DNA from: Mactromeris polynyma
Taxonomy: Eukaryota; Mollusca; Bivalvia; Venerida; Mactridae
DNA: 64,000 nucleotides
NCBI GenBank assembly: GCA_032209605.1
Contig: JASFXZ010000001.1
Location: forward strand, 19,920,256-19,984,255
Direction of reading: 5' to 3'
A program made the position numbers and the translations under genes. The notes beneath the pieces are model-generated. The model did no database searches. It was not told the DNA's origin and saw only the letters and a list, made by a program, of their open reading frames with translations. Numbering within the stretch: position 1 is the stretch's first letter; every line of letters begins with the position of its first letter. This document shows, in pieces, positions 24,025-37,437 of this stretch.

Positions 24025-24935
24025 TACTTGTAAAGTACAGTAGATGTTTTCCATTAAAAACAATGAATACAGTTTTATGCAATACAAATAGTACTCGTGT
24101 ATCTTGAACATGGACTGTCTTTTAAAGTGGTCGCAATTACTATGTTTATTACTTATGGAAGAACACAGCCTACATTCCGATATAAGATAACGAATTTGAG
24201 TAAATGTCTTTTAAAACTTTGACATATCTTCCGCTTGTTGAATCGTGAATGTTATTTAAAACGGACAAACATTACTTCCTGGCCTTTCTTTGTGTTTATC
24301 GCATCTTTTATCAGCTAAATAGAAACTAACTAAATTTGTTAATATATTCTATGGTTTAAAAGCCAGATAGTGTCTTTTTTAGTTTTTTCTCTAGTCTTTA
24401 CATTTACTGCTCTAAGTGCGTGCAGTAAGCAAAACAACAGGAAATATAAAGCATTATCTAAAGTTAATCGGGATCATTATCTACACTAGTAAGCGAGTTT
24501 CTACAAAAGAAGGCACCGTCTTAGTGCAATGATTATGAACTAAAATCCACAATAGTTCGTCAACGTGTTTTGTTACACAAACATACAGAAGGTATGTAAC
24601 CTATGAATTTTCGGTATGCAGTGAACACCAAAAACGGTCATTTGTGCTTTTCGAGATTAAATCTTCAATGTTTGTTTGATATTTTACTAAACAAATACCG
24701 GTACACCTAAATAATAGCTTTCAAGAGCTTGTAAAGTTTACTTTTAAACTTCATAAACATTTTCGAAACTCTTTCGAAATCATCCGAAATCATCCTCTCA
24801 TCCGTAAGTATAATTGCAAGTAATGAATACAATTGCGAAAAGGTATTTCATATCCCTAATTTATGGTGATGATATTTACAAACTTCGTACGATCACTGCA
24901 CATACGTATTTCAAGTCTTTGTTTATTGAACGTAA

Positions 24936-25098
24936 CACGCGGGGTTTTAATCATGCGAGGGTTGCACCAAACATTTCACTATATAATATACACTCGTCCT
25001 GTCTTCGCACTAGCAAAGAGAGAAGCGTGGTAGCAAACGTTAAAGGGGTGACCACCAAACAAGCAGTGCGTTGCAGTATGGCAGGATCATTACGTCTC
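24936..25098. repeat. 163-bp inversion specific to U3
   Basis: The sequence is the reverse complement of 2143-2304 (U1) and of the matching part of U4 (about 33850-34010). About 30 bp of the right flank (TTTTTCACTC...GGTAC in U1) is missing at the right breakpoint. U1 and U4 agree in orientation, so the inverted state is the derived one. Confidence 0.85.
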
Positions 25099-26103
25099 TG
25101 ACCTACTTCCATCCTCTATTTATACTTGTGTTTTGTGTTCCTTTTGTGTCTGTGCATGTTGTTTATCTTCCTGTACACATTTCCCTGGACTTTTTATTTG
25201 ACATTTGCTGCTCAACGACTACATTCATTTTTATCCATTTGACATTACCATGTGCTAGTCTTTCTACTATTTGCCATGGAGCAACTTTGGTGCCTTAAAA
25301 ATATGTCTCTCTTTTTGTATTCATGTGTAAAGGCTGTATCTTTTTTCTACGAGATACATGCAAAACATCTTTCTTGTAAATGTTCAGAGCGGGGAACATT
25401 GTCCTTCCATCAACTTAGGTGTTTCATTATACTACAAAACATTTACTCTGGTTGCTTTGAATTAACGTAGAAAATTTGTACAGCCGCTAATTGAATGTAT
25501 CAATTTAAACATTTAAGTAAGTTTACAGTGTTGATTCTGAATCACGCGAATTATATCATATATTCAGTATTTAAGTTGTAGTTATTTTTATTTCCTTTTG
25601 TGTAGTAAAGACCTTTCCCAGGATTTCCAAATATTTATATTGCCGTGAAAAGTTTGATTTTCTCCACTACCATGTACACAACCCACCAACAACCGATAAC
25701 TCGATTTCTTTCTAATAAATAAGTCAGAATTATTCATGCTGAGATGGAAACTAAAATGAAATGGATGAAGGTCAAAAATTAAACGCCAAAGACTAGGAAT
25801 AATAGGACAAACAACTCGAAATGGACAATGAAACTAACAAGATGCCCCCTCGACAGATCCATAATAAATCGCTATATACAAATGTATCGTTAATTAGATA
25901 AAAGAACAACACTTGAAAATATATGAATTTATGCTCATCTTGGTAACTATATTTAGCATATTATTAGCAGAATATGTAAGTAATGTTCTGTCAAATTTCA
26001 ATTTAAATGTTAACCATTCTGTGGATTAAATGTTATAAATGCTAATTTGTAAAAAGGAAAACAAAGAACATTGTAACTTATTGGGGGATATATCAATTTT
26101 TAC

Positions 26104-27607
26104 TAGGGATGTCAACGAATAGCAAATCAGGTATTCGAATATTCGCTCAGATTTTCTAACGAATATTCGAATATTCGATCGTCACAACTTAGACAAATTA
26201 AATAAAATCATATTTCCTTACGTGCTGCGTGTATTCTACTTTCGTTTTCACCGGAAGTTAAGACTCTGACGAATGAAGTTATTGCAGTTAATAGATCATA
26301 ATTTGAATGTCAATATTCTTGTTTATGAGTATCTTTGTAAAGTGTCGAGACAAAAATCATTTGTCTTAAGTTGTCTTCTAAGTATATGTATCGCCACGCT
26401 ATTTTTGCATATTGAGTACTTAATTAAAAATCGAACCAAACAAAATGCATTTACTCGTTGTACTTCGAGTAAAATGTTTTTATAAACAGTCATTTTGATT
26501 GGATGATACTATCTACGTGAACAATTATTATGCAAATTATGTCGTTTCCCGTCACCCCATTTTTTCGCCATGTTTCTTTTCTCAATCCCAGCTTTGATCT
26601 TCCTTAATTAAAAAAGCGAGTCATTAACTCAAGTCCCTGTCGGTGGTTTTAACTGACTACTTTTTACACCTTTCGTCAACAACAAAATTACCGACGATTA
26701 GACACCTATTTTCTTCTATTTGACACTATGGACTATCAAACAGTTACAAACGGTCAGTAATTAACGGATTATCGAAAGAGACCCCCCAATATACATAACA
26801 TAACATATAGTTCATTCGACATTAAATTGTAACATCCAATTCATAGTCGACAAATAACATTCAAATACAAAGTATGAAGAATGAGAAATTTTCCCAGAGA
26901 AACATTTTATGCATTCTAAATTAGAACAATAACTCTCAATAGACTCGACAAAAAGGGGACTCTGTTATCTCCATTGTATCACATTAATAATATCTTTTTG
27001 TTACATCTGGACGTTGAATTTTGTTCAAACATATATGGAGATGCATAAGGTTGCAATATCATTATTGAGATGCATGAACATCGGAGACAGTGTGAATAAT
27101 AAACAAATGTGGTTGCATTGTAAAGATCGGACATTGGGTAAAAGTTGTATTGAATGAATGAATGAATGAATATACAAAACATAGAGTAGTGCACTATACA
27201 TAAATAAATGATTCACTGACATCACAAAGAAATTTCATGAACGTTGAGCTTCGACATATCATTATCATTTACCTTGTATATAAAATAACAAGGTACTCTT
27301 GATTTAAGACAGTTATTCATAATGCATATTATCCAACATAGTACCACCAATACTACAGTTAGCCTTCTCGAAAGGCGAAAACATATATACACCATGACAC
27401 TTTTACAAGCGCGTATATTTCAACAACAACAACCTTTATTACTCTCTTACACAAATCGGGGTCGGCAAATAAATTAACAAACAAACGACAATTTTTATTT
27501 TTCATCAAGTTTTTATTAAGTATATTTTTCCGAATATTCCAATATTGAAACAGGATTCAAATATTCGAAGTTATGAACGAATATTCGAATATTCGTTGAC
27601 ATCCCTA
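26104..27607. mobile_element. hAT element at the end of lectin gene C, with nested insertion
   Basis: Same element and same insertion point as 3343-4228, with TAGGGATGTCAACGAATA ends. The flanking 8-mers atttttac and cttttcac have diverged by two bases. It is interrupted at 26795-27390 by an unrelated insertion; without that, its length (about 908 bp) agrees with the A copy. Confidence 0.85.
26795..27390. mobile_element. Unclassified 596-bp insertion inside the hAT element
   Basis: It is absent from the otherwise collinear hAT copy in U1 (the joint corresponds to about 4025-4030). TATAC stands at both borders and may be the target duplication. A short (TGAA)n run lies at about 27152-27171. 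No inverted ends or coding frame were recognised; a truncated retroelement is possible. Confidence 0.6.
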
Positions 27608-30600
27608 CTTTTCACAAATGGGTCGACACTGAGTGAAACATCCCACGTCTACCCAATCGTTACTTTGAGCCGCATATATAGCGGCACAGTTTTCACCGCT
27701 CTTTCCATTCGGTTCACCGGTATGCCAATTGAAGAACCGAACGTTTTTATCTGTGTCTATCCACTTCCAGACACTTTCGTGCACTTTGTCTGTCAGTCCA
27801 ATCCAAAAATTCGGTGCTGTTGGAAAGAAAAATGTATCAATATAGCGTCAAATTAGTAACGATTCATTTTTATTATTGATCAATACAAAATGTAATCCAA
27901 TTATTTTTCGAATAGAAACATAGAATACTCGGTATCACATTGGAAAAGTTCAATATCAATAGTTCAACATACCGGACAACTCAGCCACATGGCGCTTTAT
28001 GAAATCATTTTCTCCCGAATTTTTGATACGGATAAGGTGTCCCCCTGATATTTCACAGTAGCTCTGAAAGACAAGTCAACATAAACAATAATAAACCAAC
28101 ACCCTTATGACAGTTCTGGTACTAGTATACTATCACTATTATAATTTGTTCGAATAGTTATTAAATGATTTTCTTTATGTTATGCAATGTTTTTAGAACA
28201 AGTCTCTGTCAAATGTCATTGTATGAATTGCTCGTCTGGTTAACAATGTATTAGAAGAGAAAGTTGATGTAAGGCATCAATGTCGCCGTCAAAACTGCAG
28301 CAAATATTCAATGAGAAATATTTGATGTGAATATTTAGAGAAAATAAAACAAATGTGATGCAATAACACAAACGGAATTTTACTAATATGCAATATGTAA
28401 GTTATTGTGTTTGACATACAGCGAAGTAGGTAATACTCGTATAGACCGTTGTAAAATTGTGTTTTGCTAATAGTTTTGTAATGATTTCGACATGAATTGC
28501 TCTCTTAAGTGAAAGTAATCATGTATAAGTTTTGTTTTACTTAACGAACGAAGTATTTTGCAATATTTCTAAGAAAGATACATGTGGGGTTGCCTTTGGT
28601 TTAAATGAATAAATTAAATATCTTGACTACTGAGAGGTAGATGTGTTTTCCTCAAAATTCAAAAGATCTTTTGACAGTTATCGATTCAGTCCTAACCGAA
28701 ATATGATATCAATATTTTTATTTAATATGATATTGAAGTTTGCGTCAACACCATTTAAATATCATCATGGATTAATTTACCCTAATACATCATCTGTCTA
28801 AAAGTAATCCCCTGATATAAAACTGCTATATATAGTAATTATTTTGTTGACATAATGAGAGTTTTCTAAACAAATAAGAAATATAAATGTCCTTCAAATA
28901 TTTAGTTTGGTATAAAACAACTATGTTTTGTCATATAATAGATGATATTTAATGTTATATAAATGTTTGAGGTGTCCCATGGGTGCTAAATATTCCAGCA
29001 TAATAAACTTCTACATAAACATGATATAACTCTATATATGTTAATATTTGGCAATACATGAAAACAAATAATTTCTAGAAAAATGAATTTCAACCAACCA
29101 TAACACTATTGCATCAAAGTTTTGTCGAAAGAAACACACTTATTCTAAAAATGATCAAGATGCAATATTCAATAAGCGATAAAAACCTCATAATCACTCC
29201 AGTACAAGACACAAATTGCATCTCCTATGAATAAATACATAAGAAATTGGTAAAATGTTAAGTGATTAGTCTGTCATTATAAAATAATACTGGTAGTCGA
29301 AATGGAAAGTGGTATTGGAATGTTCCCTGTATGTGGGTAGAATATATTTGTTCGAGGTTATTGGTGCGTTTTTGGAGTTACAGCGGATGCATTATTGTTG
29401 TCATCAATAATTTATCTTCAACTACTGTATACTTCGATTAGTATTTACCTTCGCAGCTTGAAAGTCCACATTTATTCTACCAAACAGATAACAGGAGGAT
29501 TGAAATGGTATCCATTCATCATCACACATGGTTTTTTTCACTACAAACATAATTATGATACAATTGCTATATATATTGTTAATTTGATAGGTACCGAAAA
29601 TGCTTCATGGACACGGATATAATGTAAAGTACATGTAATCTAAAACAAACATTATATTTGATGGGACACAAGTGGCTGAGTGGTACGATCGCGGACTTGA
29701 TACCACTTGTTTCTCACCACTGCAGGTTCGAATCCCATCCGGAATGTATTGTATGTAAGAAGCAGTCCGGCAGGCTTATGGGAGGTTTGTGATTCAACCT
29801 AATACCTTCCTTTGCACAAAACAATACCAGAACGGGCACATGGGGTCCATCTCCACCCTGATAGCTGGAAAAGTCACAACAGGACACTAGCTGTTTTTGT
29901 TGCTTAAAGCCCAATTACAAAAAATAGAAGCCCATTTGGAAGAAAACTTTAAACGCATGCTTCAACATAAGATATACAAGTAAGTCAAAATAGCTAACAC
30001 GCCTGTTCAAGAAGAGCACAGTTCTTAACAGGTTACTGGATACAGCTCATGTACGAGTATCTAATTGCAATTATCTAAAAAAATCTGTATGATTCAATTG
30101 AGTTGAACTATCGAAAATGTGTTGAAATTCACGCCCATCGTTTCGAATCGTTCTGCCATGATGTAGTAAAGATTCTCAAAATACAAAGTGGCGTTTAGTT
30201 CTGTTGATCAGTATAGATAACATAACATTTGCAACTAGGATTGTATAAAATCATATGGCATAGTCCCTCGTAAATATAAGAACTAATAAAGGAAACGTTT
30301 AAGAGTGCATATTTAAAGAATAGCGATTGATAAATATATTTTCAAGATCAGTAAATTCCTTTTTGTTTTGAAAATAAGGAATACCAATGGCTGTTAATAT
30401 CACACAATTAATGTTTACTTTCAGTCACATGTTTCGAACATAAGAAAATAAGATATGTACTGATAAACATTATAAAATAGTCAATGTTAAATGTACCCTC
30501 TTGTTGTTGAATGTTTTTAAGCATGTTCTCAAAGGTTTCCATTCGTATCTCCATTCTAATCTGCTTCGATAAAATTTGTTCCTCATAATGGTACTTGGAA

Positions 30601-30674
30601 CATTGTTCTTCATCTAACGCCCATATCCCTCTTGCAACACAGATACCGAACAAAATCATAAACAATCCGTTCAT
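27605..30674 (-). CDS. C-type lectin C
   Basis: Exons 30497-30674, 29449-29540, 27973-28063 and 27605-27816 on the minus strand, in phase, about 190 residues. Signal peptide MNGLFMILFGICVARGIWA, coiled-coil neck, and CTLD with CDDEWIPFQSSCYLFG, GGHLIRI, ENDF, FNW, EPN and WVD. Exon 2 has one extra codon near its start (KKT against KT). Exon 4 is one codon shorter than in A and carries an extra cysteine (FTQCRPIC). Its TAG stop is the end of the hAT element, as in gene A. An upstream in-frame ATG exists at 30737, but the signal peptide favours 30674. Confidence 0.86.
29663..29930 (+). mobile_element. SINE in intron 1 of gene C
   Basis: Copy of the MetaSINE-like element. Box A TGGCTGAGTGG lies at 29673-29683 and box B GTTCGAATCCC at 29726-29736. 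Confidence 0.75.
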
Positions 30675-32532
30675 GATGCTTGATGAGACTTTCACGAATG
30701 AATCTTGCGCATCAACCGCAGTTATTATGTTCCTCATACATACATGAAACGAAGCGTATACCTACGCTTTACACTTATTATCGGCGAACCCACATTAAGC
30801 AAGTATACAACTGAATTATCGCTGTAGGATTTTAGTCTGTACTTGCCCTACTACAAATAGTTTAATGATAATGTGACAATTCAGACAGTCGTGAATTATG
30901 GTTTATTCTCGACTGGAACGTTTTCATGTATTACTTACAACACATATTTATACATTTTTACACCACTTAAACTTACTAAACACGCTGACTTACTGATTGA
31001 AAACTCAAAATTGGTCCAACAGCACGTTTTACTGATCTACTGCGTAACACGGACGGGCATCTATACAATAATAATTCAAGCATTTTGCAATAAAACTATG
31101 ACAACCCGTATCACATGCGTAACATAATACGGCTTTTTGTAACTATTTATTTTCAGGTAATCATATTATATTATACATTTAATACATATATGTCTTACAA
31201 AAATAAATCAATGCACAATGTGTATAAAATCAGTGTCCGAGTATAGAGAACATATAACCATAAAGGAATTTAAGAGGGTTTTTATATATCATATAATTCG
31301 GCTTTTGACAGGCGTCTCTTGAAATGATTGCGTTGAAGCCATGTAATACGTTTTGTAACATAGTAATTATTTTGACTTCAAATACATTGCGGAGCCGGCA
31401 ATAATCGGCACAGAATCGGTAAAGGCATTGGTGTATTTTCATCTAAATTAATAACCTAACAACAAATCGCACATTTGCATGTATCTGTTTAAGAAGGAAA
31501 TTTATGAAACGATATTCAATCTTTCAAATGTGTCATTCCGTGACATTTTTGTAAGGTAACTTGTCCTCAACGTCTGAATCATATGGAGAAGTAGTCAACT
31601 GCTTGAGGAAGCGCAAGTTAGTACTCAGGTTAGTATTTAACTGACCGCTGTAAAATAACTAAAAATGATGAAAACTGGCGTTAAACTTTTATTCATTACC
31701 AAACGTTGTTCACGATGTTAAAACTACTGTAGTAGATTATAGTGACATGGATATTTTGTGCACACTTCATGAGTTGCTATTGCATGCTCAAAATAAAAGT
31801 TTTCCATGATTGAATAAAACAAGCATCGCAACATTTTGCCCGACTGTGAAAACACAAAGACTTATTTCATAATTATGTTAGAAATATATTATGTGTGAAG
31901 TTTTGCTATGGCCAATTACTATGTGACAATCCTCAGTTTTACATTCGCGACAAGTACAGTTAACGATTGGAAACAATATCTGGCGATTTTCACATTTCGT
32001 TTTTAATTGTCCATTAGTACATATCATCGTAAGACAAGAATAAACAAGACATATATTTAAAAAAAGATAAACGGCGATGTATTGCAGTATGTTAAATAGT
32101 AAAGTACTTGTAAAGTACAGTAGATGTTTTCCATTAAAAACAATGAATAACGTTTTATGCAATACAAATAGTTCTTGTGTTTCTTGAACATGGACTGTCT
32201 TTTAAGGTGGTCGCAATTACAATGTTTATTACTTATGGAAGAACGCAGCCTACATTCACAATATAAGATAACGAATTTCAACAATTGTCTTTTAAAACTT
32301 TGACATATCTTCCGCTTGTGGAATCGTGAATGTTATTTAAAACAGACACATATTATTTCCTGGCCTTTTGTGTTTATCGCATCTTTTATCAGCTAAGTAG
32401 AAACTAACAAATAAGCCAGATAGTATCTTTTTTAGTTTTTTCTCTAGTCTATACATTTACTGCTCTAAGTGCGTGCAGTAAGCGAACAACAGGAAATATA
32501 AAGCATTATCTAAGATGAATCGGGATCATTAT

Positions 32533-33399
32533 TATGGTGGCATATTACTGCCACCAGTTAGCATGATAGCGTTCGCGAATAAATTCGTGTTAACCACTTA
32601 ATTATTACGATAATTATCTAGCTATCTAGTTAAGATTCGTGATAAATTTTCGGTATGATAAATATAATAAAACTAGAAACAGGCTTGAAAGTGCCCAGAA
32701 CTGCCACCTCTTACCTTTTTATGATGTATTACACTAGATTTAAGTGGTAACACGAATCTTATCTAGTTGACCACTTATTATGTTACTTAATAACTCAAAT
32801 TCGCGAATTTCACTTAAGATTCGTGTTACCACTTATTAATGTTTGGCTTCTAGATGTAAGTGGTAACACGAATCTTAAGTGAAATTCGCGAATTTGAGTT
32901 ATTAAGTAACATAATAAGTAGTCAACTAGATAAGATTCGTGTTACCACTTACATGTAGAAGCCAAAAATGAATAAGTGGTAACACGAATCTTAAGTGAAA
33001 TTCGCGAATTTGAGTTATTAAGTAACATAATAAGTGGTCAACTAGATAAGATTGGTGTTACCACTTACATGTAGAAGTCAAAAACGCCTTTATAAATAAG
33101 TGGTAACACGAATCTGAAGTGAAATTCGCGAATTTGAGTTATTAAGTAACATAATAAGTAGTCAACTAGATAAGATTCGTGTTGCCACTTAAATCTAGTG
33201 TAATACATCATAAAAATGTAAGAGGTGGCAGTTATGGGCACTTTCAAGCCTTTTTCTAGTTGTATGATATTTATCTTACCGAAAATTTATCACGAATATT
33301 AACTAGATAGCTAGAGAATTATCGTAATAATTAAGTGGTTAACACGAATTTATTCGCGAACGCTATCATGCTAACTGATGGCAGTAATATGCCACCATA
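32533..33399. mobile_element. Foldback transposon, 867 bp, no coding capacity
   Basis: The outer inverted repeats are about 210 bp each and begin TATGGTGGCATATTACTGCC. Between them lie three to four copies of a roughly 120-bp unit with TAAGTGGTAACACGAATCTT and AATTCGCGAATTTGAG, the first copy inverted. Exact 6-bp duplications CATTAT flank it (32527-32532 and 33400-33405). U1 (about 1693) and U3 (about 24473) show the empty site 'gatcattatctacac'. No transposase frame. Its superfamily is not obvious from the ends. Confidence 0.9.
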
Positions 33400-36300
33400 C
33401 ATTATCTACACAAGTAAGCGAGTTTCTACAAAAGAAGGCGCCGTCTTAGTGCAATGATTATGAACTAAAATCCACAATAGTTCGTTAACGTGTTTTGTTA
33501 TACAAACATGCAGAAGGTATGTAACCTATGAACTTTCGGTATGCAGTGAACACCAAAAACGGTTATTTGTGCTTTTCGAGATTAAATCTTCACTGTTTGT
33601 TTTGTATTTCACTAAACAAATACAGGTACACCTAAATATTAGCTTTCATGAGTTTGTATAGTTTGCTTTTACACTTCATTAACATTTTCGAAACTCTTTC
33701 GAAATCATTCTCTCATCCGTAAGTATAATTGCAAGTTAAGAATACAATTGCGAAAAAGTATTTCATATCCCGAATTTTCGGTGATGATATTTACAAACTT
33801 CGTACGATCACTGCACATACGTATTTCAAGTCTTTGTTTATTGAACGTAAGATACGTAAAGATCCTGCCATACTGCAACGCACTGCTTGTTTGGTGGTCA
33901 CCCCTTTAACGTTTCCTACCACGCTTCTCTCTTTGTTAGTGCGAAGACAGGACGGGTTTATATCATATAGTGAATTGTTTGGTGCAACCCACCCATGGTT
34001 AAAAACCCGCGTGGCGTTTTTCACTCTGACCGATGGAAGTCGGTACTCCTATTTCCATCCTCTATTTATACTTGTGTCTTGTGTTCCTTTTGTGTCTGTG
34101 CATGTTGTTTATCTTCCTGTACACATTTCCCTGGACTTTTATTTGACATTTGCTGCTCAACGACTGCATTCATTTTTATCCATTTGACATTACCATGTGC
34201 TAGTCTTTCTACTATTTGCCATGGAGCAACTTTGGTGCCTTAAAAATATGTCTCTCTTTTTGTATTCATGTGTAAAGGCTGCATATTTTTCCTACGAGAT
34301 GCATGCCAAAAGAGTTTTCTTGTAAATGTTCAGAGCGGGGAACATTGTCCCTCCATCTATTTTGTGAAACAACCTTTATGTACTTAGGTGTTTCATTATA
34401 CTACAAAACCTTTGCTCGGGTTGCTTTGAATTTACGTAGAAAATTTGTACAACCGCTAATTGAATGTATCAATTAATACATTTAAGTAAGTTTACAGTGT
34501 TGATTCTGAATCACGCGAATTATATTATATATTCAGTATTTAAGTTGTAGTTAATTTTATTTCCCTTAGTGTAGTAAAGACCTTTCCCAGGATTTCCAAA
34601 TATTTATATTGCCGTGAAAAGTTTGGTTTTCTCCACAACAATGTACACAACCAACCAACAACCGATAACTCGATTTCTTTCTAATAAATAAGTCAGAATT
34701 ATTCATGCTGAGATGGAAACTAAGATGAAATGGATGAAGGTCAAAATTAAACGCCTAAGACTCCAATATCTTCGAACAATAGGACAAACAACTCGAAATG
34801 GACAATGAAACTAACAAGATGCCCCCTCAATATATCCATAATAAATCCGCTATATACAAATGTATCGTTAATTAGATAAAAGAACAACACTTGAAAATAT
34901 ATGAATGTATGCTCTTCTTGGTAACAATATTTAGCATATTATGTTAATAATATGTAAGTAATGTTCTGTCAAATTTCAATTTAAATGTCTAACCATTCTG
35001 GGGATTAAATGTTATAAATGCTAGTTTGTAAAAAGGAAAACAAAGAACATTGTAACTTATTGGGGGATATATTACTTTTTACAAATGGGTCGATACTGTT
35101 TAGTGGTACATGGCACGTCTACCCACTTGTTGCTGTGAGATGCAGATATAGCGGCACAGTTTGCAACTCTCTCTCCATTTGGTTCACCGATATGCCAATT
35201 GAAGAACCGAACGTTTTCATCTGTGTCTATCCACTTCCAGACACCTTCGTGCACTATGTCTGTCAGTCCAATCCAAAAATTCGGTGCTGTTGGAAAGAAC
35301 AATGCGTCAATATAACGTCAAATTAGTAAGGATTCATTTTTATTATTGATCAATACAAAATGTAATCCAATTATTTTTCGAATAGAAACAGGATACTCGG
35401 TATCACATTGGAAAAGCTCAATATCAACAGTTTAACATACCGGACAACTCAGCCACATGGCGCTTTATGAAATCATTTTCTCCCGAATTGTGGATACGGC
35501 CATGATGTCCCCCTGATATTTCACAGATGTTCTGAAAGACAATTCAACATAAAAATTAATAAATCAACACCCTTTTGACAGATTTGGTATACTATCACTA
35601 TCATAATTTGTTCGAATATGTTATGCAATGTTTTTAGAACAAGTCCCTGCCAAATTTCATTGCATGGATTGCTCGTCTGGTTAACAATGTATTACAAGAG
35701 AAAGTTGATGTAAGGCATCAATGTCGCCGTCAAAACTGCAGCAAATATTCAATGAGAAATATTTGAAGTGAATAGTTAGAGAAAATAAAACAAATGTGAT
35801 GCAATAACACATACTAATATGCAATATGTAATGTCATTGTGTTTGACATACAGCCAAGTACGTAATACTCGTATAGACTCGTTGTAAAATTGTGTTTTGC
35901 TAAACGTTTTTTTATATGATTTCACCTAGGATAAAGATCATGAATAAGAGTAAGAAGTACTATGCCCTGTATGGCTAGAAAAATGTGTATAAAAAATATC
36001 ACTTATGTTTCTTCAGTCAATAGTGCAGATCAGAGAAGAAATGTGTCACAATTGTCAATTTCTCGTATCTATCATTGGTATTGTAACGAGCGGGATAACA
36101 ACAACCCTGTTTGTGAATCCAATATAGATGTGTTGTATGCCTTCTTTGGTCATGTACTTGTCAGGATGCATGACGATCTGCTGTCCATATCAACATAAAC
36201 CAGTCAATAGAGCAGATCAGAGAAGAAATTCGTCACAATTGTCAATTTTTGGATCTATCATTGGTATCACTACTTGTGTGCGTTTTAAAAAGATAAATGA

Positions 36301-36804
36301 AAACACAAGCAGAGGAATGGACATCATATGACTGGAGTTTTTGTAAAAGAATTATAGGATGAAAAGACGAGTAACAAAAATAACATGAATATTATTGGCT
36401 TGTCATCTGGTAAACATATACACAGACATATAGTAACGTGAATGAAGATTCAACACTCATTCCATCTTAGATATTTCCGTGCGGATTTATCAGTTTGGCA
36501 TTTGAACTTGGATTTATATGTCGTATGGTTTAGCCCGCTTTATTAAGCCATTGTTTTTGCCACCAGAATAGTTATACATATTCGATGTGTTCATCTCAAA
36601 ATTGTACCAATTCACGTATAACTTGTCTTTTTCCAATTTCTTAATACAACGGCTAGTCTATAGTGTTTGTCTATAGCTAGTCTACATACTGGGATTATCG
36701 TCTAACGTACATCACTTACTTGATATAGTTCTTAACTTAAATTACCTGCGTAACTAATCAAGTGTGAATGCGTATTAACCAATAATGTAGGTTTTCGTTG
36801 TTCA

Positions 36805-37171
36805 GATGGTTGTGTCCACCTGATGTAGACGTACTTTACTTGTCCACGTCATTCACATTTTATATGATAAATATATATTGAAACTATATATTTTGCAGGT
36901 AATTATACCCATGTATACATTTTATGAATGTTCAAGTAAATTATTGTACCTTTGTATAATTTATTGTTATATATAATGATAAGCATTCTTTGATATTTAA
37001 ACAAAGAAATTGTAACTCCATTTTGTCTCGCTCTATCGACAGCCAAATATTACATAGTATACTTTCTTTGATTCAGATGGTTGTGTCCACCTGATGTTGG
37101 CGTACTTTACTTGTACACGTCATTCACATTTTATATAATAATTATATATTGAAAACTATATATTTTGTAGT
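36805..37171. repeat. Two 92-bp direct repeats around an inverted segment
   Basis: 36805-36899 and 37080-37171 are near-identical, each running from GGTTGTGTCCACCTGATGT to a 'gaaactatatattttg' end. Between them lies 36895-37006, which is present in reverse orientation in gene B intron 2 (19964-20073). Confidence 0.75.
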
Positions 37172-37437
37172 TGGAGTTGTGTATTCACGCCACATTCCCC
37201 CACCCACCACTACGGTACATACATATTCCCCACCCCTGGTGACATATAAATGTATTAAAGTAATAGTGTTTGGTTTAGTAAAGCTCTATACCATGTTAAT
37301 CGATTATAAACCACACGTCTTTCCATGTCATAATTTCATGTCATTATGATGATACAAGGATATACAACACTGACAAAACTACTCACTAATTAAATCTTGA
37401 AATATACTATATATCTACTTTCAGACGCAGTTGTTAA

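Larger units (their letters stand above)
22754..31156. repeat. Tandem duplication unit U3 (spacer block plus lectin gene C)
   Basis: The start and the next unit's start are 8.4 kb apart. It contains the orphan lectin exon, the mariner MITE, the inverted 163-bp segment, the hAT element with a nested insertion, and gene C. Relative to U1 it lacks much of intron 2 (sequence matching 5100-6200). Confidence 0.9.

Noticed and set aside
27150..27172. TGAA repeats, considered as a microsatellite or LINE tail
   Set aside because: Only about five units; too short to classify and not placed at an element end.
32533..33399. Long inverted repeat, considered as an LTR element
   Set aside because: The termini are inverted rather than direct, there is no primer-binding site or polyprotein, and the duplication is 6 bp.
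33729..34187. 152-codon plus-strand frame in U4, partly present in U1
   Set aside because: It crosses a dispersed repeat, is broken in U1 by a stop and in U3 by the inversion, and shows no recognisable domain.
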